Positions 17,197-25,589 of a stretch of DNA of 64,000 bases are shown one piece after another. Each line of letters begins with the position of its first letter. The stretch's first letter is position 1. The position numbers were made by a program, and so were the translations under genes. Origin of the DNA: Chitinophaga lutea. Lineage in GTDB: Bacteria > Bacteroidota > Bacteroidia > Chitinophagales > Chitinophagaceae. The notes under the pieces were generated by a model that worked only from the letters and a program-made list of their open reading frames with translations, was not told the DNA's origin and searched no databases. The stretch covers positions 1,426,001 through 1,490,000 of the forward strand of contig NZ_RPDH01000002.1 of assembly GCF_003813775.1 (NCBI RefSeq). The letters are read 5' to 3'.

Positions 17197-18174
17197 TCAC
17201 TCCCCACCGAAATACCGCCGCTCCTCGTCCATTTCAATGTACGGATGCGCCTCCGTCAATGCCTTCACCTTCTTCGCATACGCCGCCAGGAACTGCCGGT
17301 GCTGCGGGGTTTGGGGGTTGAACGGGCGGTGCTGCCGCGCACGCAGGATGTCGGTCACCTGTTTTTCGAGCTGCTGCGCATCAGGGTGCAGGCAGGCGGC
17401 GGTGAAGTGGTCCCATACGTACTGGATGGCCAGGTCATTGGGATGCACGAGGTCTTCCTTGTAAAAGCGGTAATCGCGCAGATCGTCCATGACGAGTTCG
17501 TAGGCGGGAAAATAAAACAGGCGGTTGAATTTATTCACGAGGTGATGCACGGCCTGCAGCAGGATGGCTTTGCTCAGGTTGTTTTCCACCACGCCGTCGC
17601 GCACATACCGCACGGGGCTGACGGTGAACAGGATGTTCACTTTCCGGTTTTCGAAAAACAAACGGTGCATCATATTATCGAGCGCGGCGATGATTTCATC
17701 GGCCGTGAGCAGTTTTTTATAGAAAGCCGCATCGGGCACCTTGTGGCAATTGGCCACCATGCGGCCGTTTTCTTTCAGCATGTGCACATGGGCCGAGCCG
17801 AGGGTGATGATGAGCCAGTCGGCTTCCCTGAGGCGTTTTGTGGCCGCGGCGGCGGAGGCGTTGATGTCCGCCAGCACGGTTTCACGGTCGGGACCGGAGA
17901 AGCGGGAATGATGGTCCCAGCTGTGCCAGAGGTCTTCGTGCATCAGCAGGTCGTCCGCCGTGTATTGCTTCCCGTCGAGGTAGCCCTGCATGCTTTGCGC
18001 GATGCTCAGCGGGTTGAATAAAATCCCGTTCGGGTTGAGCTGTACGTTGAACTTGTGCTGTTGCAGGCGCTGGCCGATCTCTTCGGCGAAACACGAGCCT
18101 GCCAGCAATATTTTGTCGGTGTACTGCACGGACGGTTCCAGCGGTTGCACCGGGAAAGTGAGTCTGAAGTTCAT
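17197..18174 (-). CDS. GSCFA domain protein
   Basis: 325 residues. Starts with FPVQP and the eponymous LLAGSCFAEEIGQRL (about 24-38), followed by GILFNPLSIAQ, the LIITLGSAHVH block and VSPVRYVRDG, ending near LVHPNDLAIQYVWD, which supplies the catalytic-like H-P-N-D. GSCFA proteins belong to the SGNH-hydrolase superfamily and are common in Bacteroidota; no substrate is established. No signal peptide. The HMG-CoA lyase gene ends 12 bases upstream of this start, so the two are probably on one mRNA. Confidence 0.88.
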   Translation of the reverse strand: MNFRLTFPVQPLEPSVQYTDKILLAGSCFAEEIGQRLQQHKFNVQLNPNGILFNPLSIAQSMQGYLDGKQYTADDLLMHEDLWHSWDHHSRFSGPDRETVLADINASAAAATKRLREADWLIITLGSAHVHMLKENGRMVANCHKVPDAAFYKKLLTADEIIAALDNMMHRLFFENRKVNILFTVSPVRYVRDGVVENNLSKAILLQAVHHLVNKFNRLFYFPAYELVMDDLRDYRFYKEDLVHPNDLAIQYVWDHFTAACLHPDAQQLEKQVTDILRARQHRPFNPQTPQHRQFLAAYAKKVKALTEAHPYIEMDEERRYFGGE

Positions 18175-18186
18175 GTTGCAAAAGTA

Positions 18187-19050
18187 TCAAATCAAATCGT
18201 GGCGGAAGAGCTGCTCCGCTTTTTTGGCGGCCTCGCCTACCGCCTCCAGGCTGAAGGGCATGGGAATGTCGAGGGAAGCGCACCAGGCGGCGATGTTTTC
18301 GGTGGCGATGTTGCCTACCAGCTCATCCTGGGCCATGGGGCAGCCGCCGATGCCCTTGAGCGCGCTGTCGAAGCGGCGGCAGCCGTTGTTGTAGGCCGAG
18401 GCGATCTTTTCTTCCCAGGCGTACGGCGTGGAATGAAAATGCGCCCCGAACTCCACCGCCGGGTAAGCGGGAATGAGTCTGGAGAACAGCGAGGCGATGA
18501 TGCCGGGCTGCGCCACACCTACGGTATCGGCGAGGGACAGGATATTGATGTCCATACCGGCGAAGGTGGCGGCCCATTCGAGCACCACATCCGGACTGTA
18601 AGGGTCGCCATACGGGTTACCGAACCCCATCGACAGGTACACCACCAGCTGTTTGTTGTTCTTCACGCACAGCTCCTGGATGGTTTGCACCTGGTCCAGC
18701 GATTCCTGCATGGTTTTATTCGTATTGCGCAGCTGGAACGTTTCGGAAAGGGAGAACGGAAAACCCAGGTAATCGATCGCTTCGTACCCTACGGCATCCT
18801 CCGCCCCGCGCACGTTGGCCACGATGGCCAGCAGTCTGGTGGCGCCGTTAGGCTCCAGCCCCCGCAACACTTCCGGTGTATCGGCCATCTGCGGGATGGC
18901 TTTGGCCGAGACGAAGCTGCCGAAGTCGAGGGTATCGAACCCCACCTTCATCAGATCATTGAGATAAGCCGTTTTGGCGGCGGTGCTGATCGGGTGCGGC
19001 CAGCCCTGCATCGCGTCGCGGGGACATTCTATGAATTTCATCCGTTTCAT
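18187..19050 (-). CDS. hydroxymethylglutaryl-CoA lyase
   Basis: 287 residues from the chosen start (a start six codons earlier is possible). TIM-barrel of the HMGL-like family: KFIECPRDAMQGW with the catalytic Arg-Asp, GFDTLDFGSFVSAKAIPQMAD, metal ligands in GAHFHSTPYAW, and the active-site Cys loop GIGGCPMA. It cleaves HMG-CoA to acetyl-CoA and acetoacetate, the last step of leucine degradation. No other leucine-catabolism genes are here. Lies between rlmB and the GSCFA gene in one minus-strand series. Confidence 0.88.
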   Translation of the reverse strand: MKRMKFIECPRDAMQGWPHPISTAAKTAYLNDLMKVGFDTLDFGSFVSAKAIPQMADTPEVLRGLEPNGATRLLAIVANVRGAEDAVGYEAIDYLGFPFSLSETFQLRNTNKTMQESLDQVQTIQELCVKNNKQLVVYLSMGFGNPYGDPYSPDVVLEWAATFAGMDINILSLADTVGVAQPGIIASLFSRLIPAYPAVEFGAHFHSTPYAWEEKIASAYNNGCRRFDSALKGIGGCPMAQDELVGNIATENIAAWCASLDIPMPFSLEAVGEAAKKAEQLFRHDLI

Positions 19051-19086
19051 GGGTGCCAGTTTTACCACGGCTGCTGAACGCCGCCG

Positions 19087-19863
19087 TTATTTCTCCTGCA
19101 TCCGCTGCTTCATGGCCTCGTACAGTATGATGCCCGCGGCAACAGATACGTTAAACGATTCAAAAGTGTTCTGCATGGGAATGTGAAACTGCTGGTCGGC
19201 CGCCTTGAGCAACGCCGGGTATACCCCTTTGTCTTCCGAGCCCATGATCACCGCCACCGGCTCGCGCCAGGGCAGGTCGGCCAGGGTGGCTTTGGATTCC
19301 ATTTCGCTGGCCATCACGCTGATGCCGTTGAGGTGTAGCGTGTCGATGGCCTTGAGCAGGCTGTTCACGCGGCAGACCGCTATTTTCTCCAGCGCGCCGG
19401 CGGAAGATTTGAGGGCTTCCTCGTTGAGGGCGGCGATGCCCTTATCGGGGATGATAATGGCCTGTGCGCCGCAACATACCGCACTACGGGCAATCGCCCC
19501 GATGTTCCGCACGTCCGTAATCCCGTCGAGGATCAGGAACAGCGGGGTTTCGCCTTTTTCCACCACATGGGAAATCACGTCCTGGAGGTCGAGGTACGCT
19601 ACTTTGGCCGTTACGGCCACCACACCCTGGTGATTGGCCTGGGTGAGGCTGTTGAGCTTCTCCACCGGTACCGAATTGATGGGAATGCGCTGTTCTGCGG
19701 CCAGCTGGCGGATTTGAGGGATGATATCCCCTGTGGCGCTTTTCAGCATAAAGATCCTTTCAATGGCTTTGCCGCTCTTCATGGCTTCCAGCAGGGGCTG
19801 GCGGCCGATGATCAGCGCAGACTGTTTCGGTTTCGGCGGCGAAGGTTTAAATCGATTGTTCAT
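19087..19863 (-). CDS. rlmB: 23S rRNA (guanosine-2'-O-)-methyltransferase
   Basis: 258 residues of the SpoU/TrmH (SPOUT) family: N-terminal substrate-binding domain (about 15-90, beginning LIIGRQPLLEAM), then the knotted methyltransferase with motif 1 NIGAIARSA, motif 2 VAVIMGSEDKGV and motif 3 NVSVAAGIILYE. RlmB methylates G2251 of 23S rRNA; TrmH-type tRNA methylation is the alternative, but the N-terminal domain fits RlmB. Followed after 36 bases by HMG-CoA lyase. Confidence 0.9.
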   Translation of the reverse strand: MNNRFKPSPPKPKQSALIIGRQPLLEAMKSGKAIERIFMLKSATGDIIPQIRQLAAEQRIPINSVPVEKLNSLTQANHQGVVAVTAKVAYLDLQDVISHVVEKGETPLFLILDGITDVRNIGAIARSAVCCGAQAIIIPDKGIAALNEEALKSSAGALEKIAVCRVNSLLKAIDTLHLNGISVMASEMESKATLADLPWREPVAVIMGSEDKGVYPALLKAADQQFHIPMQNTFESFNVSVAAGIILYEAMKQRMQEK

Positions 19864-19881
19864 CGCGGCAAAGATAACGCA

Positions 19882-20439
19882 TCAAAGCTCCCCTTCCAGC
19901 ATCATGAGTTGAATCTTTTGGATGGCGGCTATGGAGAGGGAATCGGTGATTTCATGGTTTTTCACCATTTCGTAAGCTTTTTTGAAAGGCAGCCGCAGGA
20001 TGGCGAGCTGCTCGGTTTCTTCCGGTTCGGGCTCCCGCTGCTCCAGCCCGCGGGCTAAAAACACCATCCCGTATTCGTTGGACACGGAATTGGACAGGTG
20101 CATGTGCACGATCAGGTCCCAGCGCTCCGCCACCAGGCCGGTCTCTTCGAGCAGTTCCCGTTTGGCGGATTCGAGCGGGTCGGTACCGAGTGGGCCGCCG
20201 CCTTCGGGAATTTCCCAGCTGTAGGCGTTCAGGGCGAAGCGGTATTGCCCCACCAGCCAGGTATGGCCTTCGTCGTCGAGCGCCACCACGCCGATGGCGA
20301 TGTTCTTGAAATGCACCACGCCGTAGATGCCGTCACCGCCGGAGGGATTGATGACCTGGTGCTCGGTCAGGCTAATCCACGGATTATCATAATGCAACGC
20401 GGACGACTTCACTTTCCAGGGATTTTGTTGCTGTTCCAT
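19882..20439 (-). CDS. Nudix hydrolase, ADP-ribose pyrophosphatase-like
   Basis: 185 residues. The Nudix box is complete: GGGPLGTDPLESAKRELLEE then TGLV, giving the metal-binding REXXEE. The preceding NAYSWEIPEGG and the N-terminal LTEHQVINPSGG match ADP-ribose/sugar-nucleotide pyrophosphatases rather than MutT. Cytoplasmic housecleaning enzyme; exact substrate unproven. rlmB begins 18 bases after its stop. Confidence 0.88.
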   Translation of the reverse strand: MEQQQNPWKVKSSALHYDNPWISLTEHQVINPSGGDGIYGVVHFKNIAIGVVALDDEGHTWLVGQYRFALNAYSWEIPEGGGPLGTDPLESAKRELLEETGLVAERWDLIVHMHLSNSVSNEYGMVFLARGLEQREPEPEETEQLAILRLPFKKAYEMVKNHEITDSLSIAAIQKIQLMMLEGEL

Positions 20440-20508
20440 TGAACAAAGAACGTGGAAAAAGCGATATATTTATATAAGAAAGCGCTTTTTTCCTCGTCTA
20501 AACTATCA

Positions 20509-20531
20509 GTGGAACTTCCCGGAAGTCCCAC
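20509..20531. promoter_or_regulatory. imperfect palindrome in the divergent Nudix/barrel intergenic region
   Basis: GTGGAACTTCC followed by CGGAAGTCCCAC forms an inverted repeat with one mismatched pair, 26 bases before the small barrel gene. It could be an operator or a leader hairpin. Confidence 0.3.
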
Positions 20532-20556
20532 CAGGCCCTAAAATAAAAATGAGCTA

Positions 20557-21093
20557 ATGAAACATTTTTACCTCATACTCCTGCTCCTGGTCCCCCTGGT
20601 TTTACAAGCACAACGCAGAGAAAATTTCAGTAACGCCTACCTCGGCGTCATGATGCACAATTCGCAGGCGGGGATTTCGCTGGTGAATTCGTTCGGATTT
20701 ATCCGTTACGCGGGCATCGGCGCGGGGGTGGACCTCACCAGTTTCTGCAATAACATCATGGTGCCCGTTTATTTCGACGTGCGGCTGAAATACCCCGTGG
20801 GACGATTCATTCCGTACGCACTGGGACAATTCGGCAAACCGCTCTACGAAAAAAACAATGCCCTCACTTTCCGCGAAGAAACCGGCGCCATCAACCCCAT
20901 CAAGATCAACGGCCGTCACTTTTTCGGGTCCGGCGTGGGTTTCCAGTACCGGGCGGACAAGGTCTGGCTGTTCGCCTCGTACATCCGCCGCGAGTACCAT
21001 ATGCAGTACGAAGGCAAACGCACCCTGCCGCATTCGTTCGACACGCAGTTCAATGCCAATACGAACATTTTTATGGTGGGATTTACGTTCTGA
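20557..21093 (+). CDS. small outer-membrane beta-barrel protein
   Basis: 178 residues. Signal peptide (1-19, VLQAQ), then alternating amphipathic strands with many aromatic and glycine residues (GVMMHNSQAGISLV, IPYALGQFGKPLYE, GVGFQYRADKVWLFASYIRREY) and a terminal Phe (MVGFTF). This is the pattern of an eight-strand porin-like barrel. No specific family recognised. Confidence 0.75.
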   Translation: MKHFYLILLLLVPLVLQAQRRENFSNAYLGVMMHNSQAGISLVNSFGFIRYAGIGAGVDLTSFCNNIMVPVYFDVRLKYPVGRFIPYALGQFGKPLYEKNNALTFREETGAINPIKINGRHFFGSGVGFQYRADKVWLFASYIRREYHMQYEGKRTLPHSFDTQFNANTNIFMVGFTF

Positions 21094-21126
21094 GAAAAAA
21101 AAGCGGGAACGCACTGCGCCCCCGCT
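21094..21126 (-). terminator. terminator of GNAT operon
   Basis: Minus-strand stem AGCGGG/CCCGCT with a 13-base loop, followed by eight T residues; it lies 26 bases after the GNAT stop and abuts the convergent barrel gene. Confidence 0.7.
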
Positions 21127-21151
21127 CCTCCACTGTTTAGACGGAGAATGG

Positions 21152-21595
21152 TTAAATGGAAAGATAGTAGTAATAAAACTCGTCGTCCCGCTTAAAGCCT
21201 TCGTCTTCGTATAAAGCCTGTGCCGTTGTATTCGTAATATGCGTCTGTAACATGATGTACCGTGCGCTGGTGCGCTCGCCCAGCTCCCGCGATGCGGCGA
21301 TCAGTTTGCGCGCCGCGCCTTTCCGGCGATGCTCCGGGGCCACGTACAGGTCGTTCAGTATCCATGCCTTTTTCATGCCGATGGAAGAAAACACCGGGTA
21401 TAACTGTGTGAACCCGATCAGCGTGCCGTCTTCATCCGTGGCGGCGTAAATCTCGCTGTCGTGTTGCTCCAGGCGTTCCGCCAGGTAGGCTTGTGCGCCT
21501 TCCACGTTGGTGGGCTGTTCATAGTGTTGACGGTAGGCGTCGAACAAAACGGCCAGCTGCGGCAGATGGGAATGGTTTGCTTTAATAATTTGCAT
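21152..21595 (-). CDS. GNAT N-acetyltransferase
   Basis: 147 residues, a single GNAT domain: motif D/A with LNDLYVAPEHRRKGAARKLI (acetyl-CoA pyrophosphate loop RRKGAA) and motif B TNTTAQALYEDEGFKRD. The acceptor substrate is unknown. The start overlaps the end of the GNAT-DinB fusion gene by 14 bases, so it is likely translationally coupled to it. Confidence 0.9.
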   Translation of the reverse strand: MQIIKANHSHLPQLAVLFDAYRQHYEQPTNVEGAQAYLAERLEQHDSEIYAATDEDGTLIGFTQLYPVFSSIGMKKAWILNDLYVAPEHRRKGAARKLIAASRELGERTSARYIMLQTHITNTTAQALYEDEGFKRDDEFYYYYLSI

Positions 21596-22517
21596 GTACC
21601 GGGAATATTTGATTGAGGTGATGTTGTAAATGCCTTAAATAATCTTCCGCAATATACTGCAGCGTTACCGGAGCGCCCGGCCCGATCACCACGATGTGCC
21701 CCAGCGCCTTTGCCGGGATCAGCGGCAGGATGCGGGCGATGTGCAGGTTGAGCGTTTTCCAGAGCTGCACCAGTTCTTTCCAGTCGGCGTACTGGTACTG
21801 GCGGGCCTCTACCCAGAAATCCTGGTTATACCCCGGCAGCTCCGAATATTCCGAATGCTGCGCGCGTATAAAGCGCGGGTAGTTATTGGTGGCGGAATCG
21901 ATGAGGTGGCCCAGCACTTCCTTGCGGCTCCATTTGGCCGGCGAGGGCCGTACCCCTGCTTCTTCGTTGCTGAAGCGCAGCAGTTTTTCGCTCACCTGTT
22001 CGGCGGCTTTGCGCAATTCTCGGCCCAGGCTGGCCAGCACCGGCGGTTGCAGGTCGATGCCCATCTTGATGTTGCATCTTTCGTAGCCGCCGCTTTCCAG
22101 CTCCATTTCCTGGAAGCCGAGCTTGCGGTACATGTTGATGGCCGCGGCCTGTTTGGTGTTGGAGTACAGGATCATGCGGGTATACCCGGCCTGCGCGGCG
22201 CGCTCCATGATGGCGGTGGCCAGCAGCCAGCCGAGCCGGCGGCCCTGGAAGGCTTCGTCTACGGCCATCTTCGTCATTTCCACGATGTTCTCGTCCACAT
22301 GTTTATACGCCACGGTGCCTGCCAGTTCATCGCCGAGGGCGGCGAAGATGATGTCTCCGCCATGGCCGAGGATATGCGTTTCCGGTTCTTCCAGTACCGC
22401 ATGATCGATCGGCTCCATGGTGTAGTTGGCGCTGATCCACGCTTTGTTGAAGCGCTCGAAATATGGTTGATAGTCGGGGTGCCAGGCCAGCACCCGTGCA
22501 TCATTTGCTGCGTTCAT
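21582..22517 (-). CDS. GNAT acetyltransferase fused to DinB-like domain
   Basis: 311 residues. N-terminal GNAT (about 1-155): KMAVDEAFQGRRLGWLLATAIME with the CoA loop, and SNTKQAAAINMYRKLGF. C-terminal DinB-like four-helix bundle (about 165-310): SPAKWSRKEVLGHLIDSATNNYPRFIRA with the metal-type His, and AEDYLRHLQHHLNQIF with the closing His pair. A two-enzyme fusion of a modifying transferase with a putative thiol-transferase or metal-binding bundle. The start at MNAANDARV was chosen by homology-like onset; it overlaps the EamA stop by 17 bases. Confidence 0.85.
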   Translation of the reverse strand: MNAANDARVLAWHPDYQPYFERFNKAWISANYTMEPIDHAVLEEPETHILGHGGDIIFAALGDELAGTVAYKHVDENIVEMTKMAVDEAFQGRRLGWLLATAIMERAAQAGYTRMILYSNTKQAAAINMYRKLGFQEMELESGGYERCNIKMGIDLQPPVLASLGRELRKAAEQVSEKLLRFSNEEAGVRPSPAKWSRKEVLGHLIDSATNNYPRFIRAQHSEYSELPGYNQDFWVEARQYQYADWKELVQLWKTLNLHIARILPLIPAKALGHIVVIGPGAPVTLQYIAEDYLRHLQHHLNQIFPVHANY

Positions 22518-23415
22518 AACTCTTTTTATTCTTGTTAAATGCGTTATTGACAAGATAGACGCCCAGCAGGGTCACGAGGCACGATACGCCGATCATCCAG
22601 TTCAGTTTTTCACTTAATACCAGCCAGCCGAGAATGACCGCCACCACGGGATTGACGTATGCATAGATGGATACGAGCGAGGGCGGCAGGTTATTCAGCG
22701 CGAACACATAAGCCGAATAACTGAGCAAAGATCCGACAAAAATCAGATACAGCAAGCTGCCCCAGAGTTCGCCCGTAAAGCTGGTGACGTTCAGGTGCTC
22801 GCCCATGAGCAGGGAAATGAAAAACATCACCACGCCGCTGAACAGCATCTGGAAACCCGCGCCGTACAGGTAATTGACGCCCAGCGCCCACTTCGCCGTG
22901 AGCACGGAGCCCAGCGCCCAGAACACACAGGCGGAAGTGATGAGCATCACCCCGAAGCGGTACTGCGGGTCCATCAGCTCTTTGATGTGATCGTAAAAGA
23001 TGCCGCCGATACCGGCCAGGCCGATGACCATGCCCAGTATCAGCTGCGCCGTAATGCGGGTGCGCTGTACGAGGAAATAACTGAAGATCGTGATCCAGAT
23101 GGGCACCGTGGCGGCGATGATGGCGCCCATGCCGCTGGGGATGTATTTCATGGCCCAGGTCATGAGCCCGTTGCTGCCGCAGAGCATCAGCACCCCGATC
23201 ACGAAGAGCCGCGACAATACGGGCAGCTTGGGCAGCTTGTATCCCCGCAGCAGAAAGAACCCCACCAGCAGCACGCCGGCGGTGCCCTGCCGCAGGGCGG
23301 CCAGCAGCATGCCGTGCATATGTTGTACGCCTATCCTGGAAGCCAGGTACGTGGTGCCCCAGAAGATGCTGACGATCACCAGGGCCACATAAGCGTTGAT
23401 ATTTGATTTTTTCAT
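22501..23415 (-). CDS. EamA (DMT) family transporter
   Basis: 304 residues, ten membrane segments in two EamA repeats. Repeat 1 contains SIFWGTTYLASRIG and AIIAATVPIWITIFSYF; repeat 2 contains VFWALGSVLTAKWALG and SIYAYVNPVVAVILGWLVLSE. Inner-membrane drug/metabolite exporter; substrate unknown. First gene of an overlapping operon with two acetyltransferases, which suggests acetylation and export of related small molecules, but this is inference. Start MKKSNINAYV chosen as the residue just ahead of TM1. Confidence 0.9.
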   Translation of the reverse strand: MKKSNINAYVALVIVSIFWGTTYLASRIGVQHMHGMLLAALRQGTAGVLLVGFFLLRGYKLPKLPVLSRLFVIGVLMLCGSNGLMTWAMKYIPSGMGAIIAATVPIWITIFSYFLVQRTRITAQLILGMVIGLAGIGGIFYDHIKELMDPQYRFGVMLITSACVFWALGSVLTAKWALGVNYLYGAGFQMLFSGVVMFFISLLMGEHLNVTSFTGELWGSLLYLIFVGSLLSYSAYVFALNNLPPSLVSIYAYVNPVVAVILGWLVLSEKLNWMIGVSCLVTLLGVYLVNNAFNKNKKSYERSK

Positions 23416-23464
23416 GGTCTTGTTGTTAATGGTTTTTCCTGAGAAATGGCAAGGTGATAACATG

Positions 23465-23486
23465 CGACGGGTGGAGACCCGCCGCC
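23465..23486. other. GC-rich hairpin in the leader region of the EamA operon
   Basis: GACGGGT and ACCCGCC face each other around GGAG between the decarboxylase stop and the EamA start. It has no adjacent T-run. It could be an attenuator, a weak terminator or a structured leader. Confidence 0.3.
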
Positions 23487-23508
23487 TTAACTAATATCAA
23501 CCTCTAAA

Positions 23509-24936
23509 TCAATTATTTTCTATGATGGCGGAAAGATGGGCAATGTCTGCGGCAACGGTCTCAAGCTCTTCCATCACCTTATCAATGTCCTGTTCCGTGG
23601 TCCGCCAGTTGACCAGCGCCGCCCTGATGGCGGATACACCCTGGTACTGGGTAGGCGTCACATATACGAGGCCCCGCTTGTTCAACTTTTGCAGGAACAG
23701 TTGTACATGCTCCGCCAGCATTCGCGGCTCGTGGTTGAGCGTGAAGCATACCACGCATAACCGCACCGGGGCGAGTAACTGGAAACGTTCGCTTTTCTGT
23801 ATCCGTTCGCCGAGCAGCTGCGCCAGCCGGATGTTTTGCTCCACCATGTCCCTGTATCCCTCGGCCCCGTAGGCCTTCAGTGAGAACCAGGCGGGCAGCG
23901 ACCGCAGGCGGCGGGAGTTTTCCGGCGCGTAGTTGATGTAATTGAAATTTTCGGCGGGGTCGCCCAGGTAGGCGGCGCCTGCATTCTGGAACACGGCTAA
24001 CTGTAACAGGGGATGACGGGTGAATATCATGGCCGCATCGTACGGCACGTTGAGCCACTTATGGGCGTCTATGGTAACGGAGTCTGCCGCTTCCCACCCG
24101 CGGAGCAGGTGTTTGTAGCGGGGGCTGGCGGCTGCGAAACCACCGAAAGCGGCGTCTACATGCAGCCAGAAATTATGTTCTTTTTTGAGTGCGGCGATGG
24201 CGGCGAGGTCGTCGAAGTCAACCGTATTGACGGTGCCCGCGCTGGCCACATAAATGAAGGGCTCGCCGGGATGGGCGTTGATCCATGCCTGAAGTGCAGA
24301 TACGTCCACCGCCTCGCGCCCCGGCAACGTGGGCAGTTTCACCAGGGCGTTGCGGCCCAGGCCGAGCATCGACAATGCTTTGGCGATGCTGGAGTGCGGG
24401 GTGGCGGCCAGTACCTTCACATCTTTCAGCGCGCTGGCGCCGGCGATGTCCACATCCACCCCCTGCTGCCTACCGAGCCATTGCCTGGCGGTCGCAAGGC
24501 CGGTAAAATTACTCATGGTGGCCCCGCTCACAAAACTTCCCAGCATCTCGTCGGGCAACCCGAATAACTGTTTCAGCAGGTCGATGGTTTCTGTTTCAAT
24601 ATGGAAAGAAACGGCCGATTTGTCGGCCGGGTTCATGTCGAATGTAGCGGCGAGCCAGTCGCCTGTCAATGCCGCGGGCGTTACGCCGCCGGTCACGAAA
24701 CCGAAGTAGCGCGGGCCGGCGTTGCCGGTGAGGTAATCGCCAAACCGGTTGTCGAAATGCTCCAATGCGGCCTCCGCCCCCATGCCCTTTTCCGGTAAAA
24801 CCGTAGCGGGGAACGAAGGAACCGGCAGGTTGACTTTCAGCTCGTTGATCCGGGAAAGAAAACTGCCTGCATAGCTGGCTGTTTGCTGCAGCAGTTCATT
24901 CAGCTGTAAGAGGTCGTGGCGGAATGTTGCATTCAT
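23509..24936 (-). CDS. PLP-dependent group II decarboxylase
   Basis: 475 residues. Group II decarboxylase fold: GNAGPRYFGFVTGG, SFVSGATMSNFTGLATARQ, cofactor Asp in WLHVDAAFGG and Schiff-base Lys293 in TIDAHKWLNVPYDAA. These signatures cover aromatic-L-amino-acid, glutamate and diaminobutyrate decarboxylases; the substrate cannot be fixed by eye. Start MNATFRHDLL preferred over one 12 codons earlier. It is transcribed toward the EamA operon with 93 bases between. Confidence 0.87.
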   Translation of the reverse strand: MNATFRHDLLQLNELLQQTASYAGSFLSRINELKVNLPVPSFPATVLPEKGMGAEAALEHFDNRFGDYLTGNAGPRYFGFVTGGVTPAALTGDWLAATFDMNPADKSAVSFHIETETIDLLKQLFGLPDEMLGSFVSGATMSNFTGLATARQWLGRQQGVDVDIAGASALKDVKVLAATPHSSIAKALSMLGLGRNALVKLPTLPGREAVDVSALQAWINAHPGEPFIYVASAGTVNTVDFDDLAAIAALKKEHNFWLHVDAAFGGFAAASPRYKHLLRGWEAADSVTIDAHKWLNVPYDAAMIFTRHPLLQLAVFQNAGAAYLGDPAENFNYINYAPENSRRLRSLPAWFSLKAYGAEGYRDMVEQNIRLAQLLGERIQKSERFQLLAPVRLCVVCFTLNHEPRMLAEHVQLFLQKLNKRGLVYVTPTQYQGVSAIRAALVNWRTTEQDIDKVMEELETVAADIAHLSAIIENN

Positions 24937-25059
24937 GTTTCGCGGTTGAGAGGTATTCGATTTTGACACCACAAAATTCCGCCATTCCGGTATAAAAAAA
25001 CAGATTCAGTTTTAGAAATTTTGACCAGATCAGATGGGTTGACGAGCATCCCTGATCAG

Positions 25060-25078
25060 TGACGAATGCGATTCGTCA
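25060..25078. other. perfect hairpin downstream of ogt
   Basis: TGACGAAT-GCG-ATTCGTCA (8-bp arms, 3-base loop) lies one base after the ogt stop; the sequence CTGATCAG adjoins. No T-run, so terminator status is uncertain. Confidence 0.35.
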
Positions 25079-25079
25079 T

Positions 25080-25589
25080 TCAGAACAACGTGCCGCCCCC
25101 TTCATGGTCGAGCAGCCACTGTTTACGCCAGAGCCCGCCCGCGTATCCCGTAAGTACGCCACCACTGCCGATCACGCGGTGGCAGGGCACCACAATCGCG
25201 AGGTTATTACGGCCGTTGGTGGTGCCCACGGCGCGGATACTTTTGACGTTGCCCACCCGTTTGGCGAGGGCGAGATAGGTAATAGTTTCACCAAAAGGAA
25301 TGGTGGTGAGCTGATGCCATACGGCCTGCTGAAAAGGGGTGCCTTCCTGCTGCATGGGGAAGTCGAACGTACGGCGGGTCTTATCGAAATATTCCTGTAA
25401 CTGTTTCACCGCCAGATGCAGCAACGGCGGCACTTCGGGGCTCTCCTCCCCTTCGTCCGTGAACAGCACGGCGTTGATGTGATGTTCGGTGCCTTCGATG
25501 AGCAACCGGCCAACGGGCGAAGGCATGCTGATCCGGTACCTATTTTGCGTAGAGGGATCGCCAGCAGTAGAAGGTTGCATAGGCAGCAT
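25080..25589 (-). CDS. ogt: methylated-DNA--protein-cysteine methyltransferase
   Basis: 169 residues. N-terminal RNase H-like part (about 17-80), then the DNA-binding domain with GTPFQQAVWHQLTTIPFGETITY, the Arg/Asn block VGTTNGRNNLAIVVPCHRVIG (acceptor Cys136) and GYAGGLWRKQWLLDHE. It repairs O6-methylguanine in a suicide reaction. The start (the first ATG; a second is three codons in) lies within the 3' end of alkA, a 50-base overlap, so it belongs to the same operon. Confidence 0.92.
   Translation of the reverse strand: MLPMQPSTAGDPSTQNRYRISMPSPVGRLLIEGTEHHINAVLFTDEGEESPEVPPLLHLAVKQLQEYFDKTRRTFDFPMQQEGTPFQQAVWHQLTTIPFGETITYLALAKRVGNVKSIRAVGTTNGRNNLAIVVPCHRVIGSGGVLTGYAGGLWRKQWLLDHEGGGTLF

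Noticed and set aside
23465..23486. Riboswitch in front of the EamA operon
   Set aside because: A single hairpin only; I could not match any known riboswitch consensus by eye.
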